DNA of 22,826 nt from DATEVL01 sp964448245 (GTDB taxonomy: Bacteria > Chloroflexota > Anaerolineae > Anaerolineales > E44-bin32): assembly GCA_964448245.1 (NCBI GenBank), contig CAYUWF010000032.1, positions 1 through 22,826 of the forward strand, written 5' to 3'. The notes beneath the pieces were generated by a model. The model was given only the letters and a program-made list of their open reading frames with translations. It had not been told where the DNA came from and ran no database searches. Position 1 is the stretch's first letter, and each line of letters begins with the position of its first letter. Shown one piece after another: positions 14,093 through 20,546 of the stretch. Both the position numbers and the translations under genes were made by a program.

Positions 14093-17000
14093 CTAGAGGT
14101 CTGAAGCTGGGCACTGCTCCATGTGCAGGAACTGCTGACACTCCGGCTGCCGGAGCGTCCGCGTCACCCGCGACCGGGCCAGAGCCAGCAGATCTTCCGT
14201 CCGCAGCAGGAACACCCGCACCACCCCATCCGAGCTGGCGACGCCGAGCAGCGCATCCTCCGCCACGGGGCTGAAAGCGACGCCCGTCACTCCGCCAAGG
14301 CTTCCGGGCAACGTCTGGATGAGCTCGCCCGTGGCTGCATCCCACACCCTGGCGGTGTTGTCTCCACTGCCGGTGGCGAGCCATTTGCCGTCCGGGCTGA
14401 AGGCGACCGATTGGATCTCTGCGCCATGCCCGCTCAGGGTGAGCAGCTCAACGCCGGTGGTGGCATCCCAGATTTTCCCAGTGGCATCCTGACTCGCGGT
14501 CGCAACCTTTGTCCCGTCGGGACTGAAGGCAATATCCGGGATGGGGTCAGCATGACCTGCCATCGTGAAGAGGAATTCGCCCGTCGTCGCGTCCCACATT
14601 CTGGCGGTGCTATCGGTGCTGGAGGTCACCAGCCGGGTTCCATCCGGGCTGAAGGCCACTCCGAGCACCAAGCCCTGATGGCCGAGGAGATTCAGGATCT
14701 CATCGCCCGTCCTGGCGTCCCAGATTCGTGCGGTCTGATCAAAGCCAGCGGTGGCGATCCTCGAGCCATCGGGGCTGTAGGCAATATCTCGGACCCCGAC
14801 CTCGTGCCCGATGAAGCTCGATCCCTGGCGGCCGCTCGTCGTTTCCCATTCCTTGGCCGTCGCGTCCAGGCTGGCCGTCGCCAGGCGCTTTCCGTCGGGG
14901 CTAAAGGCAACTCCCATGACCCGCAGCGAGTGACCCGCCAGGTCGAGCAGGGCCCTGCCGGTCCTTGCGTCCCACAGCGTGGCGCCATCCGCGCTGTCCG
15001 TCGCCAGGGTCGCCCCGTCAGGGCTGAAGGCCACTCGCAGCCCCTCGCCGACCACCGTCGTCGTTTCCTCCCCGGGCAGGAGACTCCACATCCTCGCCGT
15101 ACCGTCAAAGCTCGTCGTTGCCAAGGAGGTTCCATCCGGGCTGAAGGCCACATCGGTCACCCAGTTCGTATGACCCGGCAGAGTCATCAGCTCCCGCCCT
15201 GTGCGCGCATCCCAAAGCTTGGCTGCACTCCCAATCACCGCCGCCAATCGGCCGCCATCCGGGCTGAAGGTCACCGATCCTACAGACTCGTCGATGGCGA
15301 GAACTTGCTCCAGGTCAACAAGATCGGCCTCCTCGTTCTGTGGGAGGACCACCCGCCAGACTCGCAGGCCATCCCCGGTTGTGGCCGCGAGAAACGCGCC
15401 ATCCGGGCTGAAGCTCACGCTGTCTACGAAGTCACTGAAGGTCTCCTCCCGCCGCATTTCCCCTGTCGTTGCGTCCCAGAGTTTCAGGGTACTGTCATCG
15501 GCCCCTGAAGCCAGCCATCGGCCGTCGGGGCTGAAGGCTACCCCACCAACAGGCTGTGCATGCCCGGTCAGGACCCGCCGCGGCTCACCCGACTCCGCGT
15601 CCCATACCCGCACGGTGTTGTCCGCGCTTCCAGCAGCAAGGCTCCTGCCATCCCGGCTGAAAGCGATCGACCACACATCACCTTCATGCCCCTCGAGAGT
15701 CCTCACCAGATCCCCCGACTCGGTATCCCAAATCCGGACGAGGCTGCTGTCGGCAGTAGCGAGTCGTCTCCCGTCGGGGCTGAAAGCCAAGCGCTGTGTG
15801 CTGAAGTAGTCGCTCGGCTCTGTGGTCCCCGGCAGCCGCAGTCGCTGCGCGCCCGTGTCAGCGTCCCAGACGATGGTCACACCGTCGTTACCGATGGTGG
15901 CAAGCCACTCCCCGTCCGGGCTGAATCCCGCCGTCAGCACTCTGGTCTCGTGGCCCGCCAGGGAGAGGCGCACCTGCGAGGCCACGATCGAGCGATGCAA
16001 GGCTTCTTTCACCTCCGGCAGGATCTCCTCGTCAGTCTCGATCGGGACCGAAGCGGCGTAGAGTGTCAACAAGATACTGCGTTCCGGATCAATCTCCAGA
16101 TTGTTCATGGCCGCCGCGGCCAGTTCGCGGGAGAAGGCGGTCCGTCGTTCCTGCTGCGCCGTGACCGCGCTCTGGCGAGCCCGCTCCCCCTGCCACAACG
16201 CCAGGCCCGCCATGCCGACCGCCAGAACGAACGCTCCCGCCAGGTAGCGTGCACGGCGGCGCAGTTGCTCCGCCGCCTGCCGCTGCGTCTCAGCCAGCGC
16301 TTGTGCGGCTTCCAACTCGCGCCGGCGCTGGGCTTCGCGCTCGGCAGCATCTCGCTCGGCCAGAGCCCGGGAAGCGTCCAGGAAGGCCGTCTCCAATCCG
16401 CTCAGCGCGGCAGGGTTGGCCTCGGCCCATTCCATCGCCTGGCTCAGGCGCGTCCCGCGATACAGCTCGCCAACGTCGCGACGCCGCCGCTCCCAGGATT
16501 CCGCCGCCAGGGTCAGGTGCCGGTGCAGGCGCAGACCCTCGCGATCCTGCTCGAGCCAGTTACGCAGGGTCGGCCATTCCCGGATCAGCGCCTCATGCGC
16601 CACTTCCACCACACCCTCGTCGGTCGTGATCAGCCGGGCATCGGCCAGAAGGGTGAGGACCTCACGGACCGGCGCCGCATCCTCGGAGGTTCGGATCAAC
16701 TCATCGAAGCCGATCCGGCGGCGGGTGTCCGCCACGGTTTCATCCTCCCCCAGCTGAGTCAGCCGTAGAAAGATGTTTCGGGCAATCGCCTGCTGATCGG
16801 CATCCAGTTGATCTTGGAAGACGGCGTCGGCGGTTTCGGCAATCGCGCCGCTGACGCCGCCCGACGCCAGGTAAGCGGAGACGGTCATGGTCCGGCCGCG
16901 CCTGCGATGCCAGGTCTCAAGCAACGCGTGGGAGAGCAGGGGCATGGCGCCCGGCTCCGGCGGAGCGCCCCCCTCCGCGCCTACGTCCTGCAACAGCAAT

Positions 17001-18013
17001 TCCACCAGGCCGGGCTCGAGGTTCCACTGGCCCCGCCGTGTGGGTTCCTCGATGGCGCGGCGCAGCTCTTCGGCGCTCATCGTCCCGATGTATTCCTGCT
17101 GCTGGGCGAGGGCCTGGCGCAGCTCGGCGTAGGGCGCGCAGGCCGGATAAAAGTCGGCGCGCAACGTGAGAACGACAAAGGTCGCTCCGTCGTGTTGAGA
17201 GACAGCGGTCATAAGGTTCTCGACGAACGCCCTGCGTTCCGCTTCATTTCGGCACAGCGTGAAAAGCTCTTCAAACTGGTCGACGACCAAGAGCACACCT
17301 TGGGGGGAGCGCGGCCTGGGCTGCCCAGCGTCTTTCTGCCTTATCTCCAGGAGCCGGGCGACCCCCAGATCCAGCGCCCGCCGATCCCGCGCCAGGTCGT
17401 CCATGACGGTCGTCGTGGCGGAGATCGACCCCGCTTCCCGGGTGAGGCTGGCGGCCAGGGCATGCAGGGGCCGGGCGGTCGGCGTTAGGCAGTGAATCTC
17501 CCAGCGTTCGAACGAAGCGCTGCGCCGCAGCGCAGGGATCAGCCCCGCTCGGACGATCGACGATTTTCCACTTCCGGAAGCGCCTACGACCGCCAGGAAT
17601 CGCAGCGGCGGCGAGACGGAGAGGCAGGCCCGGATCCGATCCCCAAGCTTGGCGGTCAGGGTCTCCCGACCAAAGAAAAGATCGGCGTCTGCCTCATCGA
17701 AAAACTGTAGACCTTTGAACGGCGCCAGCCCCGGGGTCGGCGCCGCCTCCCGCGGCATTCCCGCCAGTTCCAACAGTCGTGACGCCGTTGCGGCGTCGCG
17801 GTCCAGATCGAGGGCGGGGACAAACCGGGCGCCGATCGTCGCCAGATCAGGCACGCGCTGGTTCAGCTCCAGCCGGCTGACCTGGGCATGGCTGTACCCG
17901 ACGGCGATGGAGAGTTCGCGCTGGGTGAGGCCGGCCCGGCGACGAAGGAACTTGAGCAGGTCGCCAAAGCTGGTGAATCGCTCGAGAGGCAGTGGGGACG
18001 GGTGACCTAGCAT
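14093..18013 (-). CDS. HTH-STAND ATPase with transmembrane segment and 14 WD40 repeats
   Basis: 1306 aa. Domains in order: an XRE-type helix-turn-helix (FGDLLKFLRRRAGLTQRELS, then VGYSHAQVSRLE; residues about 14-70); a STAND NTPase of the nSTAND1 kind starting PFKGLQFFDEADADLFFGRE, with Walker A GASGSGKSS (144-152), Walker B LLVVDQFEELF (about 241-251) and winged-helix signature VVEVAHEALIREWPTLRNWL (about 468-487); a coiled coil (about 550-585); one transmembrane helix LAGAFVLAVGMAGLALW (about 591-607); then 14 WD40 units marked by FSPDG, enough for two seven-bladed propellers. The C-terminus ECQQFLHMEQCP is a tail recalled from relatives. GTG at 18058 is an alternative start lying about at the predicted transcription start. 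STAND proteins are ATP-driven switches in signalling and immunity. Function here is inferred. Confidence 0.9.
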   Translation of the reverse strand: MLGHPSPLPLERFTSFGDLLKFLRRRAGLTQRELSIAVGYSHAQVSRLELNQRVPDLATIGARFVPALDLDRDAATASRLLELAGMPREAAPTPGLAPFKGLQFFDEADADLFFGRETLTAKLGDRIRACLSVSPPLRFLAVVGASGSGKSSIVRAGLIPALRRSASFERWEIHCLTPTARPLHALAASLTREAGSISATTTVMDDLARDRRALDLGVARLLEIRQKDAGQPRPRSPQGVLLVVDQFEELFTLCRNEAERRAFVENLMTAVSQHDGATFVVLTLRADFYPACAPYAELRQALAQQQEYIGTMSAEELRRAIEEPTRRGQWNLEPGLVELLLQDVGAEGGAPPEPGAMPLLSHALLETWHRRRGRTMTVSAYLASGGVSGAIAETADAVFQDQLDADQQAIARNIFLRLTQLGEDETVADTRRRIGFDELIRTSEDAAPVREVLTLLADARLITTDEGVVEVAHEALIREWPTLRNWLEQDREGLRLHRHLTLAAESWERRRRDVGELYRGTRLSQAMEWAEANPAALSGLETAFLDASRALAERDAAEREAQRRRELEAAQALAETQRQAAEQLRRRARYLAGAFVLAVGMAGLALWQGERARQSAVTAQQERRTAFSRELAAAAMNNLEIDPERSILLTLYAASVPIETDEEILPEVKEALHRSIVASQVRLSLAGHETRVLTAGFSPDGEWLATIGNDGVTIVWDADTGAQRLRLPGTTEPSDYFSTQRLAFSPDGRRLATADSSLVRIWDTESGDLVRTLEGHEGDVWSIAFSRDGRSLAAGSADNTVRVWDAESGEPRRVLTGHAQPVGGVAFSPDGRWLASGADDSTLKLWDATTGEMRREETFSDFVDSVSFSPDGAFLAATTGDGLRVWRVVLPQNEEADLVDLEQVLAIDESVGSVTFSPDGGRLAAVIGSAAKLWDARTGRELMTLPGHTNWVTDVAFSPDGTSLATTSFDGTARMWSLLPGEETTTVVGEGLRVAFSPDGATLATDSADGATLWDARTGRALLDLAGHSLRVMGVAFSPDGKRLATASLDATAKEWETTSGRQGSSFIGHEVGVRDIAYSPDGSRIATAGFDQTARIWDARTGDEILNLLGHQGLVLGVAFSPDGTRLVTSSTDSTARMWDATTGEFLFTMAGHADPIPDIAFSPDGTKVATASQDATGKIWDATTGVELLTLSGHGAEIQSVAFSPDGKWLATGSGDNTARVWDAATGELIQTLPGSLGGVTGVAFSPVAEDALLGVASSDGVVRVFLLRTEDLLALARSRVTRTLRQPECQQFLHMEQCPASDL

Positions 18014-18063
18014 GCCGGGGCGCCAGTCGGCCGGCACAGGAGAGCCGCCGACCGTCACTGGTC

Positions 18064-18069
18064 ATTATA
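18064..18069 (-). promoter_or_regulatory. Candidate -10 box TATAAT of the STAND gene
   Basis: Perfect TATAAT on the minus strand (context GCCCTATAATGACC). It ends 6 bp before the alternative GTG start 18058 and 50 bp before ATG 18013. Upstream on the same strand lie the two direct repeats at 18094-18130, about where a -35 box or activator site would be. Confidence 0.5.
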
Positions 18070-18093
18070 GGGCGGACGGCGTTGGCAGCGGCG

Positions 18094-18130
18094 TCTTGTC
18101 GAATTTTGGTGAATCTTGTCGCTTTCGGTG
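18094..18130. promoter_or_regulatory. Tandem operator-like direct repeats in the divergent promoter region
   Basis: TCTTGTCGAATTTTGGTG (18094-18111) and TCTTGTCGCTTTCGGTG (18114-18130) are direct repeats whose starts are 20 bp apart, about two helical turns. They sit between the STAND gene and the small-protein genes. The STAND protein's own HTH domain makes autoregulation a reasonable guess. Confidence 0.5.
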
Positions 18131-18205
18131 AGGAGCGGGGCGCTAGGGTTAGTCAGCCACCGGGGCCGGTCCGTCGGCGCCCGGCACACAGAACAGGAGA
18201 ACAGG

Positions 18206-18553
18206 ATGTCGGGTCATCGCGTGTTCAACATCTTGGCAGTCGTGGCCCTTATCGTCGTCGCCGCGCTGACGGTCCGGCTGGCAGCGGCCACCAAGGAGAT
18301 CACCAGCTCTTCGGCCGAGGCGGCTAGCGCGCTCGACCGTAGCCAAGGGCCTGCCGATCAGGCCTCGGCGGGCTCGGTGCGGTCGCTTGGGCCTACGTTG
18401 GACGAGTGCTTCGACGTGTCGTTTGGCGAGATGGCGGCCTGCCACGCGGACGTCCGGGCGTCGAGCCAGAACCTGGCCGAGTCCACCCCTCCGTTCCACG
18501 GAAAGCTGGCCGAGTGTTTTGACGTGCCGCTCAGCGAGACATGCGACCTGTGA
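18206..18553 (+). CDS. Small membrane-anchored protein with duplicated ECFDV cysteine motif
   Basis: 115 aa; AGGAG precedes the ATG by 9 bp. A single hydrophobic segment FNILAVVALIVVAALTV (residues about 7-23) after a short basic N-terminus is a signal anchor, placing the rest outside. The outer part is hydrophilic and ends in two related motifs: LDECFDVSFGEMAAC (65-79) and LAECFDVPLSETC (101-113). Cys68/79 and Cys104/113 could each form a disulfide-bonded loop. I do not recognise a named family. It is divergent from the HTH-STAND gene and 82 bp ahead of a second small membrane-protein gene, so it probably shares regulation with both. A secreted effector, ligand or sensor subunit are all open. 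Confidence 0.65.
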   Translation: MSGHRVFNILAVVALIVVAALTVRLAAATKEITSSSAEAASALDRSQGPADQASAGSVRSLGPTLDECFDVSFGEMAACHADVRASSQNLAESTPPFHGKLAECFDVPLSETCDL

Positions 18554-18635
18554 ACCTCGCAGACGTGTGCCGACAGGACGGTCTGGCCGGGCCACCACCC
18601 AGGCGGCAAGATTGGGGCCGCGAGAGGGCAGGAAG

Positions 18636-18869
18636 ATGAACGACTACACGGGCAAGCTGCTGCATGATGCGCATTACCGAGATCTGATCAACGAAGCGCG
18701 GGGTGAATCGTTGCTCCAGGCGAGCCGGGCGGCCGGCTCGCCTCAGCCACCGAGATCCACAAGTCGCCAGCTGCACCTGACGCTCATCTGGGCCACGCTG
18801 TCGGTCCTGGCGGGTGCGCTCATGCTCGCGGCGATCGCGGCGATCGCTGCGCTCGGGGCAGCCGGATGA
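18636..18869 (+). CDS. Small protein with C-terminal transmembrane helix
   Basis: 77 aa; AGGA lies 4 bp before the ATG. Residues 1-30 (MNDYTGKLLHDAHYRDLINE, then ARGESLLQAS) look like an amphipathic, charged cytoplasmic helix; 31-45 is a Pro/Ser-rich linker; 48-74 is one long hydrophobic helix ending almost at the C-terminus, so the protein is tail-anchored. Same strand as and 82 bp downstream of the ECFDV-motif protein. No known family is recognised. The pairing of a signal-anchored and a tail-anchored small protein beside a STAND gene is the only functional clue. Confidence 0.6.
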   Translation: MNDYTGKLLHDAHYRDLINEARGESLLQASRAAGSPQPPRSTSRQLHLTLIWATLSVLAGALMLAAIAAIAALGAAG

Positions 18870-18976
18870 TCCCGGAAACCGGCACAGGACTCTCTCAGCC
18901 GCCGACCGTGGCGGCCTCAGGTGGCTTCGGGCACGAAGGGAAGGCGGCTGGCCTCCAGCCTGAGGTGCCCTCATGG

Positions 18977-18982
18977 TAGAAT
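18977..18982 (+). promoter_or_regulatory. Candidate -10 box TAGAAT before the Trm112-like gene
   Basis: GGTAGAATGCCC, the same word as upstream of the dehydrogenase at 6427. It ends 19 bp before ATG 19002, giving a very short leader. No clear -35. Confidence 0.35.
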
Positions 18983-19001
18983 GCCCATCCAGGAACCTCC
19001 T

Positions 19002-19226
19002 ATGATCGCCCCCGACCTGCTCGAGATCCTGCGCTGCCCCCACTGCGTTCGCGACAAGGATGGAATGCTCGTCCTGCTGCGCGACACCTGGCTCGTGTGT
19101 CAGGAGCCCGACTGCCGGCGCAAGTACCCGATCGTCGACGACATCCCGGTGATGCTGATCGACGAGGGCTCCAAGTGGATCGGCACGGCCGAAGCCGACC
19201 TGCCCGTCCCGCCTCCCAGCGACTGA
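19002..19226 (+). CDS. Trm112-like zinc-ribbon protein
   Basis: 74 aa. Cys12-x2-Cys15 (RCPHC) and Cys33-x4-Cys38 (CQEPDC) form a four-cysteine zinc site, followed by the family's ending RKYPIVDDIPVMLIDE. Trm112 proteins are partners and activators of methyltransferases in eukaryotes and archaea; bacterial members are small and little studied. ATG 19002 was chosen because LLEILRCPHC is the usual N-terminus; an in-frame ATG at 18981 overlaps the TAGAAT box. Weak AGGA upstream. The HEAT-repeat gene starts 8 bp after its stop, so the two are very likely co-transcribed. No methyltransferase gene is next to it. Confidence 0.85.
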   Translation: MIAPDLLEILRCPHCVRDKDGMLVLLRDTWLVCQEPDCRRKYPIVDDIPVMLIDEGSKWIGTAEADLPVPPPSD

Positions 19227-19234
19227 CTCTCCCC

Positions 19235-19810
19235 ATGCCGGATCTGGCGCACCTCGTCGCCGACCTGTCGTCGCAGGACGAGGCGCGCGCCGAGGCCGCC
19301 GTGGCCGCCCTTTCCGGCCTGGGCGAACCTGCGTTGGACATGGTCCTCGAGTTGCTTGATTCCCCTTCGGGGGAAGCACGGTGGTGGGCCGTGTGCGCCG
19401 CTTCCGCGATCCCGAGCCCGCGGGTTGCCCCCGCTCTGGCCTCCGCTCTCGACGATCCCGATCCGTCGGTCCGTCAGGCGTCGGCCCTCGGGCTCAGGCT
19501 GCAACCATCGGCGGATGCCGCCCCGGCCCTGGCCCGTCTCCTGGCTGATCCGGACTCGCTGACGGCCCGCTTGGCATCCGACGCCCTGGCAGGGCTCGGC
19601 CCTTCCGCCCTGCCCGAGCTGCGCCGCGCCATGCAGGGCGCCGAAGCAGGGGCTCGGATCAACGCCGTCCGCGCCCTGGCCTTGATGAAAAATCCGGCCA
19701 CGATCCCGGACCTCTTTGCGGCCCTCGCCGATTCATCCACGCTCGTCCTGCACTGGGCAGAACGCGGTTTAGAGGACCTCGGCGTCGGGATGGTCTTCTT
19801 TCCTGCCTGA
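19235..19810 (+). CDS. HEAT-repeat protein
   Basis: 191 aa, made almost wholly of paired helices of the HEAT/PBS-lyase type: units such as EARAEAAVAALSGLGEPAL, EARWWAVCAASAIPSP, PSVRQASALGLRLQ, LTARLASDALAGLGPSALPE and ARINAVRALALMKNPATIPD recur every 30 to 35 residues, giving five or six repeats. Such solenoids bind proteins or phycobilin-type ligands; no catalytic residues are seen. No signal peptide, so cytoplasmic. The start has no Shine-Dalgarno, consistent with translation coupled to the Trm112-like gene 8 bp upstream. The stop TGA lies inside a TGAGCGGAG dispersed repeat, so the C-terminus may have been shifted by repeat insertion. Confidence 0.82.
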   Translation: MPDLAHLVADLSSQDEARAEAAVAALSGLGEPALDMVLELLDSPSGEARWWAVCAASAIPSPRVAPALASALDDPDPSVRQASALGLRLQPSADAAPALARLLADPDSLTARLASDALAGLGPSALPELRRAMQGAEAGARINAVRALALMKNPATIPDLFAALADSSTLVLHWAERGLEDLGVGMVFFPA

Positions 19811-19874
19811 GCGGAGGCCGCGCTGCCACCTCGGCCGCAGCCTGTCCCGAGCGTAGTCGATGGATCGAAGGGCC
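19805..19874. repeat. TGAGCGGAG...TCGAAGGG dispersed repeat between convergent genes
   Basis: GCCTGAGCGGAGGCC at the HEAT gene stop, then CCTGTCCCGAGCGTAGTCGA and GGATCGAAGGGCC. Same words, in the same or inverted sense, as those in the wecC tail and near 3354 and 13824. The remaining DNA to 19981 shows nothing further. Confidence 0.6.
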
Positions 19875-19981
19875 AGAGCGGGGGTGGCTCTTTGCCCTGG
19901 GCCGGGGATTCCGTCGCCGCGGGCAAAGCATGCCCGCAGGCAGTCCACCCCGTTCAGGCCACGAGCCGACTCCTGGAAACC

Positions 19982-20470
19982 CTAGCCCACGGCCACCCAT
20001 ATCCCCCACAGCAGGACCATCCACAGCGACAGACTGACCTTCACGACGAGAGAGGCTCCCCAGCCGACAACGGCACCTGCCGTTGCACCGGCGGCTTTGC
20101 GCAGGTCCCGGTGGCGCCACCCCTCCACCAGGAGTATCCCAAGCGCCAGGCCAATCAACGCGCCGAGAGGGGAGAACACGATCAGGCCGAGAACCGCCAA
20201 CACCAAGCCGGCGACGATGCCCCAGCCCGATGCGCCGCCCACCCGCGCGCCGACCGTGCTGAGCGCCACTTCCGCGACGAAGGCGATCAACCCGGCCGCC
20301 GTCATCAGGGCAAAGATCCACGGCCCCCAGGTGCCCCAGCCCGCCAGGATGCCGTAGGCCAGGCCAGCGCCCCAGATCAGGAGGATATCCGGGAACCACG
20401 GGATCAGCGCGCCGGCGAGTCCCGCCAGCATCACCAGCCCCACCAGGAACGTGATCGCCTGATCGGTCAC
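19982..20470 (-). CDS. DUF456 family membrane protein
   Basis: 162 aa from GTG 20470. Alternating hydrophobic helices and Gly-rich turns: LPG-like IPWFPDILLIWGAGLAYGI, a second pair around IFALMTAAGLIAFVAEVAL, then the DUF456 hallmark GARVGGASGWGIVAGLV and SPLGALIGLALGILLVEG, and a final pair AVVGWGASLVVKV. About five or six membrane segments; function unknown. A TTG 27 bp upstream (20497) is in frame but lies in the arm of the hairpin at 20495-20525, so GTG is preferred although its ribosome site is weak. It follows serS by 76 bp with that hairpin between. Confidence 0.85.
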   Translation of the reverse strand: MTDQAITFLVGLVMLAGLAGALIPWFPDILLIWGAGLAYGILAGWGTWGPWIFALMTAAGLIAFVAEVALSTVGARVGGASGWGIVAGLVLAVLGLIVFSPLGALIGLALGILLVEGWRHRDLRKAAGATAGAVVGWGASLVVKVSLSLWMVLLWGIWVAVG

Positions 20471-20494
20471 TTTCTCGTCCTCGTCGGATTCACA

Positions 20495-20525
20495 CAAACC
20501 CGTTTTCCCGCCGGAAACGGGTTTG
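20495..20525 (-). terminator. Hairpin between serS and the DUF456 gene
   Basis: CAAACCCGTTT and AAACGGGTTTG are perfect 11-bp arms around a 9-nt loop, 22 bp after the serS stop. The T tract after it on the minus strand is short (it overlaps the arm), so it may end or only attenuate transcription into the DUF456 gene. Confidence 0.6.
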
Positions 20526-20546
20526 CCTCAAGCGGCCGCGCGGGCC

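Noticed and set aside
14123..16768. Long plus-strand open frames opposite the WD40 region
   Set aside because: Their periodic sequence simply mirrors the WD40 repeats read on the wrong strand.
18915..18965. Terminator after the two small membrane-protein genes (CCTCAGG with CCTGAGG)
   Set aside because: Only 7-bp arms around a 37-nt loop and no T tract; too weak to call.
20471..20497. TTG start for the DUF456 gene at 20497
   Set aside because: It lies in the arm of the perfect 11-bp hairpin after serS and would add a charged peptide not expected in the family; GTG 20470 fits better.
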